Below, in pieces: positions 1 to 9,385 of a stretch of DNA of 64,000 nt; the stretch's first letter is position 1; each line of letters opens with the position of its first letter. Under the pieces are notes generated by a model. The model searched no databases, was not told where the DNA came from, and saw only the letters and a list, made by a program, of their open reading frames with translations. The translations under genes were made by a program, and so were the position numbers. This stretch comes from Peltaster fructicola (Eukaryota > Ascomycota > Dothideomycetes): NCBI GenBank assembly GCA_001592805.2, contig CP051140.1, positions 1,613,501 to 1,677,500 on the forward strand, given 5' to 3'.

Positions 1-573
1 GATGCGTTGACAAAGTTGTGGAACAGCATTTTGATTGAGGCGTGAGAGCACTTCGACAAAGTCTTCTGAAGGATCGCAGGCGACAAACGAGTGCGAGCTG
101 CTCGAAGCGCGATCAGAACCATCAACACTGTGCTGATCATCGTCACCGTTGATGTCGTCGGTTGGTGGTTCACCATACGATGTGGCATCAGTATTGCTCT
201 TAGCGTCATCTTCTGAGAAGATCATTGATGAAGTCTCAGCGTAGCTGTCGTCAGAGGTATCGCACTCGATCTCATGGTTCGTCGTAGGATGGAGATCGAT
301 GGCTAATCGTTGATGGGCCCGGTCATTCTTCGCAATGAACAGCGCGCTGGTGGGACCACGTGAAGTGAAAGCTGCGAGAGCAGCAAGTGTGTTGCCAAGG
401 AGATGAAAGACTCCGGCGAGCATAGCGCGGATTGCGTTGATCTTGCCATTGCGAAGCTCATGTTGCGCACGCTGGGAAAGTCCGAGCAAGATGTGGGCGA
501 GAGGAGTGAAAGTAGCAGTAGCGAGGTGCAAAGCCAACGACGGCATGCATGATAGTCCAACACGGTGAGCCAT
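1..573 (-). CDS. Partial hypothetical protein, cut by the window edge
   Basis: An open frame of 191 codons starts at an ATG at 573 and runs off the left edge with no stop. The first ~80 residues are hydrophobic and Ala/Leu-rich (begins MAHRVGLSCMPSLALHL), with two stretches that could be membrane segments or amphipathic helices. After that the sequence becomes acidic and low in complexity, with many Asp, Ser and Glu residues. I do not recognise a family. An in-frame stop lies upstream of the ATG, so the start is reasonable, although an upstream exon cannot be excluded. It is divergent from the small gene at 1153. The hydrophobic start followed by a disordered acidic region could fit a membrane-associated or lipid-droplet-associated protein, but this is only a guess. 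Confidence 0.5.
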   Translation of the reverse strand, partial: MAHRVGLSCMPSLALHLATATFTPLAHILLGLSQRAQHELRNGKINAIRAMLAGVFHLLGNTLAALAAFTSRGPTSALFIAKNDRAHQRLAIDLHPTTNHEIECDTSDDSYAETSSMIFSEDDAKSNTDATSYGEPPTDDINGDDDQHSVDGSDRASSSSHSFVACDPSEDFVEVLSRLNQNAVPQLCQRI

Positions 574-1152
574 TTTGATGGACTGTGTCTCGATGATGTT
601 GAAGCTCGATGCTAGTGGCGAGAAGAGTGATGTTTGTATCGAGGAGGAGAGTAAGAGGAGAAGATGTCGATGATTGTTTTGAAATCACCATTTGTTTGCT
701 GGCTTTGTACTAGTTTGTGCTTTGTCTTGTGACTCGTAGCAGCTTGGTTAGTCGAGTCTTTAGTGAATGAGGTCAAGCATTGTACATGGAAACAAAGGGA
801 TATCCGGGTGTATGTACAAGTCAGTGGCTGGAGGGGGTGGGTATGCTTGCAAAAGTCACATCATTCATTCTCGCGACGAGGATGGGTAATGTGGCTTTCG
901 CAAGCATGAAGTCAATGTCCATTATGAAGTCCATTGAATGGCTTGCCTTATTGTTGTTACTTGTCGATTCACGCTGTAGCATGGTACAACTTCTTCATAC
1001 CTAAGAATCCATCGCTCCATGTCGATACCTTCCATCTTTCACCAAGCTTCAAGCTCTTGTCCAGCACTATTGCGAAACGAAGTACTCGCCAGCAAGAGCA
1101 ATTGCTTGAGATCCTCCTCCAACGTCAAATTCGACACAACGCATCATCAATC
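574..1152. other. Divergent intergenic region
   Basis: About 580 bp separates two divergent genes and presumably holds both promoters. Short open frames here lack protein-like composition. I see no repeat, RNA gene or clear TATA box. Confidence 0.4.
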
Positions 1153-1674
1153 ATGCGTCGAGCCACAAAGAACAACCACAAGCCGGCCAAGCCGGCCAAG
1201 CAAGTCCAGCAAGTCCAGCAGGCTCAGGAGGTTCGAGATGCTAAAGCCATGCCTGCGACCACAAGAATCGACCACAAGCATCACTGGTAAGTATTTCCCA
1301 TCAGATGTCTGACTTGACTGACTGTTTACAGTGAGCTCTGCCGTCACGCAATCAAAGCCGCCTGTATCAAGAATGGACACATGTTCATCTGTGGAGGCAT
1401 CCCTGAGGGTTGGGATGGCATCGACCGCATCGACGATACGAAGTACGAGAATGCCGAGTGGCACTGCTGGGGAGGGGAAGTCCCGTCCTACACCAAACGC
1501 AAGGTCGACTTCTGCGTAGGCTGCAGAGAGAAGTTCAAGATGGAGGGAAAGAAGAATGCAGCAGAGAAGCAAGCGAAGAGAGATCAGGAAGCAGCCGATA
1601 AGGAAGCTGAGGAGCTTGCTGAATGGGGCATCAAGCAGAAGAGCAAGAAAGGCAAAGGAAAGACTGAGAAGTAG
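1153..1674 (+). CDS. Small Cys-rich, Lys-rich protein with possible zinc site
   Basis: Two exons, 1153-1286 and 1332-1674, are joined across a 45-nt intron (GTAAGT donor, CAG-type acceptor) to give about 158 aa. The N-terminus is basic (MRRATKNNHKPAKPAK). The second exon carries a CELC pair right after the splice junction, a single Cys in AACIKNG, then FICGGIP, EWHCWGG and a CVGC pair. The spacing suggests a structural zinc-binding fold. The C-terminal third is a charged Lys/Glu/Ala helix, likely a coiled coil, ending in a run of Lys. The splice restores one uninterrupted frame and brings the Cys pairs together, which supports the model. I do not recognise the family; it looks like a small lineage-specific fungal protein. 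Confidence 0.6.
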
Positions 1675-2539
1675 GCCAAGGTGCAGACTGATCCGCGAAG
1701 TCCTTATGCGCATCATAACTCGATGTCATAACATCCTTTTGGCGATATTGGCAGCATTCTCCAGGCTGCTCATGCTGGTGGCAACATCATTGTCTTTGGC
1801 GGTGTTGGGAGTTTTCTATCCTGGCAGCTTGTGTCGATGGCAGCGAGGTTCTGCTGTCTAGCCCGTAGTGTCCAACGCGCACTACACACTCTTTGTACCA
1901 TTAGTATCAACCACAATGTCCATGGATCGTGATCCAACATTGATTCTGGGAGTGATGTGTCTGTGCTTGCAGCAGGAGGACTAGACCGATCTCAGTGGAT
2001 GATACATGATTGTTTCGGCGGACTGACTCAATCATGGACTTGCTAATCGGATCTCTGTCCTTGGAAGGGTGATTGCTGGACAGTCAGAAGCAATATTGTA
2101 CCCACGACTCATCATCCGCAAAACTACGTGCAACATAAACCGAGTCTTCCCATTAGCTTTTGACGTTGCTGAATATGCAAGAATGAAGATTGAGAGACAA
2201 TAGAACTTATAGTGAATGACATGTCGTTGTCTACGACAGATGAAGTCGTAGAGCGGAAAACGCGCTAATTGCGCTAGTCCGCATTCGCACACGTGGGACC
2301 ACAGGGTTAATGCGCGCCGGCGACATGCTGGCCTCATATGCATCACATGTTTGCGAGCAACACAACAAATACCGTTCGGACCTTATTCACACTGGGAGCT
2401 CGACGAGCACAATCGCTTCCGTAGCTACAGTGCGCATAATGACTTGCGCGACCGCAATCTGAGCTACCCACTTCGCGCCTACCATTCAGATGACACACGG
2501 GCTTGTCCTGCCTCGCAGTCACTACAACAACTCCCGGAA
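1675..2539. other. Intergenic region / 5' leader of the PHD gene
   Basis: No convincing gene lies here. From about 2351 the frame of the downstream PHD protein is already open but contains no ATG, so it may be 5' UTR or part of an unresolved upstream exon. Confidence 0.35.
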
Positions 2540-5500
2540 ATGGCAGCATCACAAGGAGACTCGCCCGCTCCAGTCAAGCGCCCGGTAGGACGGCCGCGAA
2601 TTCACCCTCACAAACATGCGAGCGAGCCACCTCGCAAGAAGCGCAAATACATTACTAACACGGACGGACTTCCGAACGGCGACACCAACGACGACAACAT
2701 AGAAGGCGTAGCAGGACTCGGCGCTGCGGATCTGACGGCAACACCTCGCTCTGCGATGCAGACGCGCCCACGACGCGAACGACCCGAAAGATACATACCT
2801 CCTATGACAACTCCACGACCGCGATATAGCAACTCAGCCTCAGCTGCAGCTGCGAGCCAAGCAAGCGATGGCTACAAACCGCGAGAAGAAAGAAGCTGGG
2901 AAGACTTCCATCCAGACTTAGACATCGATGCGCCGTTGCTCATCTTCACTGCCGATGAGGTCGATGGACGGAACAAGGACAACCCGGTTGCTGCTGCGAT
3001 AGCACAACTCGCCGCACAGAAAGAGGCGGAGAAGGCTAAGACAGATGGTGAAGGAGAGGGCGACATGAACGGGCAGGACCATGCGATCGCAGAAGCGACG
3101 CCTGTCAAGCGCAAACCTGGTCGCCCGCCACGAAGACCCGAGTCAATGCTCAACGGCCTAGGCTCTCCTCCTGCTCCTCGAATCACTCCTTTGCCTACGC
3201 ACAACCCCAAAGAAAGACTCAATCTGCCGAAGCCCTCATTCAGGCAATTCAGCCACTTTCTGAAGTTCGAAGAGGATCAGAAGGAGAACAAGGTCAACTA
3301 TGTGGATCGCTCGATGGCAGCTATCGGCTTCCAGGAGAGTGATCGCTTCGAGCTGCCCGAACAGAGCCTCATACGACTGTCGGAAGCACAGCAGATCGAG
3401 GATGAGGCTGACGTCGGCCTGCGACTAGCCAGCGACTTGCAGCAAACTAGTCCCAGTGCTGCGGTTGTCAGCCGCGTGGAATACGACATGGATGAGCAGG
3501 ATGAAGAGTGGCTCGAAGCATTGAATACACAACGCAACGCAGATGGCGTGGAAGGCATTAAGCCCGCTATTTTCGAGATTGTCATGACACAGATTGAGAG
3601 GGAGTACCATGCTCTGGAGAAGCGTATACCGAAGCCACAGCCACGACACGCACAGACACATCGACCACGATCCAGCTCGCAAGCGGCCGTTAATGGCGAT
3701 CCGAACCCTCCTGGCGATGAGCCAGATAGCAAATGTGCGATCTGTGATGATGGAGACTGCGAGAATGCCAACGCTATCATCTTCTGTGATGGCTGCGACT
3801 TGGCAGTCCATCAAGAATGCTATGGCGTTCCTTTCATCCCTGAGGGTCAGTGGTTCTGTAGGAAGTGCAAGGAGATTGGCAGAGGCACGCCTACATGCAT
3901 ATTCTGTCCTAACGTGGATGGCGCATTCAAGCAAACAACAACTTTACGTTGGTCACATCTTCTGTGCGCGATCTGGATACCAGAGGTCACTATCGCCAAC
4001 CCGACCTTTATGGAGCCGATTACAGACGTGGACAAGGTGCCCAAGGGCAGGTGGAAGCTCCACTGCTACATCTGCAATCAGAAGATGGGTGCTTGCATTC
4101 AGTGTAGCAACAAGAGCTGCTATCTCGCCTTCCATGCTACTTGCGCACGACGCGCGAAACTCTTCCTTAAGATGAAGAGTCAACACCAGGCCGGCATCGA
4201 TACTAATGCACTGAAAGCTTTCTGCGACAAGCATGTTCCACCTGAATGGCGACGAACACAAGGTACGGATCGTGCCATACTCGAGGCCAAGCACTGGTAC
4301 CGACACGCAATGAAGGACCACAAATGGGCTGATAGCCAAGCTGCTGCGCAAGAGCTTGGTGCTCCTCCTCCTCCAGATGGAGGACTTGCCGATGGTACAA
4401 TCGCTACCGACGATACGATTACCGTCGCAAATCAGAAGCGCAAGCGCAATGAGAAGCCAAAGATCTACTGGCGACTACCGAGTGGTGCGCCAATAGTACC
4501 AGCTGTGGTGATCGAGACTGTGGAAGCGAGCTTGCAACGCTTCACAATCCACAGACGTAAGGAGTTTGTTGAGAAGATCTGCCGATACTGGACATTGAAG
4601 CGTGAAGCTCGCCGCGGCGCTGCCTTGCTGAAGCGTCTACAATTACAACTAGAGTCGTTCTCGAGCATAGAAATCACTCGCCGGAACTTTATTGGACTGG
4701 CTGGTCGTGAGAAGCTTGAGCGTAGAATCGACTTCGCTGGGATCCTTCAGAAGGACATGGCTTTCGTCGTCGACTTGGCTCAAAAGGTCAAGGAGCGGGA
4801 AGCACTTCGGCTGCAAGAGATCGAGGAGCTCAAAACACTTATCGATACTGTCTACTTCCCTATACCTGCAATGCTGCTACCAATCTTACAGCGTGCGCAG
4901 AAGTAAGTATATTGCCGTGGTTGATTGACAAGACTGACATTTATCAGGTGCGATGAGAAGAACAATATGTTTGCTGCTGAATTCGAGCATTTGGCTGAAC
5001 GCTTGCGAGAGCGCTACTACACGTCTGTGGCACAGTTTTCTAAGGACTTTGGCTTAGTGTTGTCCAACAAGTTGGCTTCTACGGCCAAGGGCACCATCGC
5101 GCGTAATGAGCACGATGCCGATGTGGTATCGGTACACAACCAGCTGAACGATGTTGGACCACGCGCAGCACAAAATAGTGCATTGTCTCACGAACAGAAA
5201 GAGGCCAAGAAAATGGCTAAGCGCATTGTCAAGGCAATCAAAGAGCCGCTCGAGGATGCTATGCGTAAGGAAGCTGATCTGCGAAGACTTGACGGCGACG
5301 AGAACATAAGACGACTAGACTCCTTGCCGCTATTCGCTTCTACCGACGGGGTCAAGGAAGAGGAACCACAAAATGGAAAGCATCGACCAAGAAGCAGCAC
5401 CATCAAATCAAAAGCTGGACGCAACCTCGACCAGGATGGCGATGAAGAGATGCTCGACGCAGACGTGCCACTCAAGCAGGAGGATGGTGGGCCTGCTAGT

Positions 5501-5911
5501 GTTGCCTCAACCGCCTCTGGTAACGCAAAAGCTGCTAGGCGCACGACAGGCAAAGCCAAACCTGCAGAGCCACTGTCGCCACCAATCTCTTTGTCATCAG
5601 CTAATATCCAGCAAAACGGCGAGTCCAGCTTGCAGCACGACACCTTCGCACAAGGTGGTGTGCCCTGGTATCTTGAGTCCTTCCAGCCTAACGGTACTGA
5701 GGTCCACCAGGAGCAGTATAATGGCCGCGATGTGCTACGCGCAATGAGTGAAGAGCTCAGCGATATGGACGAAGATACCCTGACCGAGCTTGCCACCAAC
5801 AATAATAGTCCCGTCAAAGAGAATGGCACTCGTGCGGCGAAGAAGAAGCAGCCTGCTAAAAAAGCAGCTGTGCGCAAGAAGCCAACCAGGACGATGACTC
5901 GGGCTAGATGA
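2540..5911 (+). CDS. NTO1: PHD-finger protein, NTO1/BRPF-like (NuA3 subunit)
   Basis: Two exons (2540-4902, 4948-5911) around a 45-nt intron give about 1,108 aa. The start is the first in-frame ATG (MAASQGDSPAPVKRP). Two AT-hook-like motifs (KRPVGRPRI and KRKPGRPP) lie in the disordered N-terminus. An enhancer-of-polycomb-like segment is at ~230-350. A C4HC3 PHD finger (CAICDDGDC...CDGCDLAVHQECYG...CRKC) starts near residue 399. It is followed at once by an extended PHD/C5HC2H zinc knuckle with WSHLLCAIWIPE and CSNKSCYLAFHATCARRA. This double finger is the signature of Nto1, BRPF and Jade proteins, which link the MYST acetyltransferase Sas3 to histone H3 in NuA3. Past the splice, YYTSVAQFSKDFGLVLSN resembles only part of a bromodomain, so that domain looks eroded. 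The C-terminus is Lys/Arg-rich. Family call is firm; complex membership is inferred. Confidence 0.9.
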
Positions 5912-5947
5912 TTGAGATGCTGCAGCGTCCTGGTTTGGCATGTATAC

Positions 5948-8900
5948 TCATTTGGGTGCGCCCTCGATAGTGAACAATGGGACGGTCCAAATCTCCAAAC
6001 CTACGCCGCTGACAATGACTCTAATGGATGACTGCGCTTCTGTAGGCAATAAGCCGATAGAGCTGATATCAGCTACGCCTGAAGGTATGACTTGCAGCTT
6101 GCGTGTCTTGTACGTGACAATGTTGATCTCCCACAGTATCAAGCGCTGATCGAGACCAGCAGAAACAAGGTGTACGATTTCGTCGTGCGAGAGTTGAGGT
6201 CCGATGAGCGCCAGAGCGGTGACAGCAGCTGCGTGTGCTCTCGAGGTTGAGTGTGTCAGTAAACTTGTGCCAGAGGAGCCTATCGTCGTCACTCCGATTG
6301 CATTGTCATCACCGCCTGTAGCTAGCAGCAGCTTGTCTTCGGAGAGTTGTCGGACCGCTGAGCACAAGACTGCGCCTTGATGAGCTCGATGACGTGAGGT
6401 CCACTCCAGGAAGCTAGCAGCACCTTCATTTCTGTGTTGCCACGAAGCAACGTGTCCGTCTGTGGCTGTGGTGAGGTAATGTTCAGCCTGACCAGTTCCC
6501 AGTATAGACGTAGGACATGCAGTGAGGTAGTCCGCATCGACAAGATGGTTCCAGCCTCGCAAGGGCTCGTATGACCAGACTGCGACACGAGAGTCGGAAT
6601 AGGCCATTGCTATGTGCCATTCGTTCGTGCTGGGACGTTGTGTGGCCTCAAAGCTCATGATCCTCAGATCACTCTTGCCACTCCGTGGATACATGCTCTC
6701 ACATACTATGCCGATACCGAAGATTGGGCAAGTCTGTGAGACACGCCATACGAAGAACTCTTCGAATCCGCCGGACGAGAAGAGATAGTCTCCATTCTCT
6801 GAGAAAGCTAGGTGTTGAGGACCAGTGTTGTGTTGACGAAGGATGTGCAAGCAGGGTGTTGAGCAAGAGGTTTTGAACTGAGGTCCAGGAGCAGGGAGCA
6901 GGGATAGCCTGATATTCGTGTCCTGAGCACCAGTAGCTACCAACGATGACCCATCGCTGTAGTGTTTGATAGCCATAGATTTGACTTCACGACCATGGCT
7001 GCCGGTCTTCACCATTTGAGTCATGGTCTGGCGGAAGTGCTTGATGAACACTCTTGATGCTTTTGTCCAGACGAACGTGAAGCCGTCACTGCGTGGCCAG
7101 ATAGCCCAATTGCGGTGTGCTCCACCACAGTCCACTGTGAAGACCTCACGCTGGCTGTTGATGGAGTACACTATGAAGTGTGTGCTTCGGAATCCCCAAG
7201 CAAGTACCTGGTCGTCCTGTAAGATGGTCAGACCGCCAACATTGGGACCTAGCGGAAGTTTGAGCTGATGGAGACGTGATATCGTCAGCATATGCACGCC
7301 GCTTATTGCACAAAGTTCGTGGATAGCATAAGTGCTGTCCCGACTGGTCGAGAAGAGGTGACCGAGAAGTCCTTGCTGTGGTTGGCGTGCGTCCGGGCGC
7401 CAGGTGAGCGAAGTTACAGCCTCTGTATGTATGGTAGCGACAAGCAGTGGCTCAATGTTGGCATCATTCGGTAAGGTGCAGCTATGCCTGTAGAAGGCCA
7501 CTGTACCTTGTCGCGAGCCGAGGATCGATAGCAAATCACCACCTTCCAGTCGCGCATGAGTGCTGGCAGTGACGAAGAACTCATTTGGCAGTGTGTAGTA
7601 AACACTGCTTGAAAGTGTAGGCCCTTGTGAGGAGTTGCTGAACAACTTGAAAGTGGCTCTCGGGTTGTTTACCTTCGTGATTAGAAGTGCATGGTTCCCA
7701 CCTTCAGACGGGAGGACAACAGGCATTGTACAAGCGAACAAAGCTGTGGTCTTACCTGGATCAGAGTCGACGGAGACCGGCAACGATGCTGAGTCCGACC
7801 AAGCATAGAGGGCGGCGCCATTACCGCCAACAAATGCTATCCCGGATGCTGCAGCTACTACAGAATAGTTGCCCAGATCCGATCGTAAGAATTCTCTGAG
7901 GACACTGGGCTGATGTGACCCCAGCCGGTAGGGAATGATGTGACCCCGTTGAGTTGTTAAGATGAGAGTGTGCTCGTCAACAAAGGCATATGCTTTTGGT
8001 GTCTCTGTGCCAGTACTGAGTTCCTGGTCTTGACAGCCGTTGTCCTGTGTTGGAAGACAGGCTATGGCACCGTCACTTCCGCCAGCTATGAAACGGCCAT
8101 TCCCACTCCTGGCCACAGCCCATATGTGTTTACCAGCGTTCGCACTGAAGATGTCGATGTGCTTCAGAGCATATGGACTGGAACCGCTGCGGTCGACTTG
8201 CAACGTCCAACTGATTGTAGTCGCATCTTCGCCGAAAGACTTGACAAGCATGCCTGGAGCAGTGTCGTCGAACCTGACATGCCAAATACGGCTGACATGG
8301 CCCATTGCCTTCGCAAGCAAACTTGGTCGACTCTGGAGGATGTCGTCGTCGTCACTTCTGAAGCCGAAACCCGTACTTCGGTCGAACTCTCCATTCGCTA
8401 TCGTTGCTGAAAGGTCAGAGATGTCCCAGACACGAATTGTCCGATCGTCACTACAACTCACAAGAAGCCGCTGGCGACCATCGAGTGTAGTTTCTGGTAA
8501 CTCAGCTGAAATGCAGACGCCAAAAGTGGAGCCTTCGTGTGCAGAGAAGCTGTAGTGTGTTGCTGCCACGACAGGCCCTTCCTTTCGCTGGCAGGACCAT
8601 ACAATCACGTCTCCAAACGCCGTGCCCGAGGCAATAAGCCATTGGTCTTGGGATATCGCCTGTACATGAGCACAGTATAGAATCGTGTTGCTCCCTCGAA
8701 CTTGATGCACTACAGACCATGCTGGACTGGACTGATCCTGTTTGTCAATAGTGAGCAAGGCATTGTGCGCAGTAATCAGAGCGCCTCGCCCTGCTTTAAA
8801 CGATGCATCGAGAATCCAGTCGTCAACTTGGCGCTGCATCTGTGCGACAATGCTGACTGTGCCGATATCAAGCTTTGCAATGCTGAGCCACCGTCCTCCA

Positions 8901-9133
8901 AAGATGAGGACATCCTTAGAGTCATGGTCAACGACAATGCCATGAATCGCTTGGTCCTCGAAGACACGCCATCTGCCTAGAAGCTCTTGTTTGCTCTCAC
9001 TGTATGCACACAGAAGAGAGCCTTCGCCCGCCAGGATTGTATCGTCATCATGATATGCGAGTGCTGTTATAGGCAGAGCATGCCTCTCGAGTTGACCTCC
9101 TCGTCTCTGCAGACGCGACCCATGCTGGCTCAT
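5948..9133 (-). CDS. WD40 protein, WDR6/RTT10-like (tRNA 2'-O-methylation cofactor)
   Basis: One exon of about 1,061 aa from the ATG at 9133 (MSQHGSRLQRRGG). The frame stays open 63 nt further upstream but without an ATG. The N-terminal segment HALPITALAYHDDDTILAG matches the conserved opening of WDR6-type proteins. WD repeats follow throughout (for example VSCSDDRTIRVWDIS, VATGAQDTNIRLSLL, VSAGLDQRLILWEIN), enough for two or three propellers as in the family. The human protein WDR6 and yeast Rtt10/Trm734 partner the tRNA methyltransferase FTSJ1/Trm7 for position 34 methylation. The size (~1,000 aa) also fits. Its 3' end lies only 36 bp from the convergent NTO1 stop codon, so the transcripts must overlap. 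Confidence 0.8.
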   Translation of the reverse strand: MSQHGSRLQRRGGQLERHALPITALAYHDDDTILAGEGSLLCAYSESKQELLGRWRVFEDQAIHGIVVDHDSKDVLIFGGRWLSIAKLDIGTVSIVAQMQRQVDDWILDASFKAGRGALITAHNALLTIDKQDQSSPAWSVVHQVRGSNTILYCAHVQAISQDQWLIASGTAFGDVIVWSCQRKEGPVVAATHYSFSAHEGSTFGVCISAELPETTLDGRQRLLVSCSDDRTIRVWDISDLSATIANGEFDRSTGFGFRSDDDDILQSRPSLLAKAMGHVSRIWHVRFDDTAPGMLVKSFGEDATTISWTLQVDRSGSSPYALKHIDIFSANAGKHIWAVARSGNGRFIAGGSDGAIACLPTQDNGCQDQELSTGTETPKAYAFVDEHTLILTTQRGHIIPYRLGSHQPSVLREFLRSDLGNYSVVAAASGIAFVGGNGAALYAWSDSASLPVSVDSDPGKTTALFACTMPVVLPSEGGNHALLITKVNNPRATFKLFSNSSQGPTLSSSVYYTLPNEFFVTASTHARLEGGDLLSILGSRQGTVAFYRHSCTLPNDANIEPLLVATIHTEAVTSLTWRPDARQPQQGLLGHLFSTSRDSTYAIHELCAISGVHMLTISRLHQLKLPLGPNVGGLTILQDDQVLAWGFRSTHFIVYSINSQREVFTVDCGGAHRNWAIWPRSDGFTFVWTKASRVFIKHFRQTMTQMVKTGSHGREVKSMAIKHYSDGSSLVATGAQDTNIRLSLLPAPGPQFKTSCSTPCLHILRQHNTGPQHLAFSENGDYLFSSGGFEEFFVWRVSQTCPIFGIGIVCESMYPRSGKSDLRIMSFEATQRPSTNEWHIAMAYSDSRVAVWSYEPLRGWNHLVDADYLTACPTSILGTGQAEHYLTTATDGHVASWQHRNEGAASFLEWTSRHRAHQGAVLCSAVRQLSEDKLLLATGGDDNAIGVTTIGSSGTSLLTHSTSRAHAAAVTALALIGPQLSHDEIVHLVSAGLDQRLILWEINIVTYKTRKLQVIPSGVADISSIGLLPTEAQSSIRVIVSGVGLEIWTVPLFTIEGAPK

Positions 9134-9385
9134 CGAGTGGCATAGCGAGCCGTCAAGATCAAAGACGTGCTTGACCTTGTATTGTGGTTTGAGCAATGCT
9201 GAAGATTTCGTGAAACATGCCTTCTACCTTCGTACCCACCCGCTAAGACCAAGTCGGTAAAGGTGAAGGTGGACTATCAGAGCCGCAACAATGTTGCTGG
9301 AGGGTAGTTCACTCTTGATCTCTTTGCAGCAGTAATCAGCAAGTGCGAGCAGGACGATCGACGGCATGCGCAGCAACAAGAAATC
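9134..9385. promoter_or_regulatory. Bidirectional promoter region between two WD40 genes
   Basis: Only 252 bp separates the start codons of two divergent genes, so this interval must contain both core promoters. No clear TATA box was recognised. Confidence 0.4.

Noticed and set aside
1147-1716. 189-codon minus-strand frame as a membrane protein
   Set aside because: It is the antisense shadow of the spliced small gene at 1153-1674; Leu-rich because the sense strand is Lys/Glu-rich.
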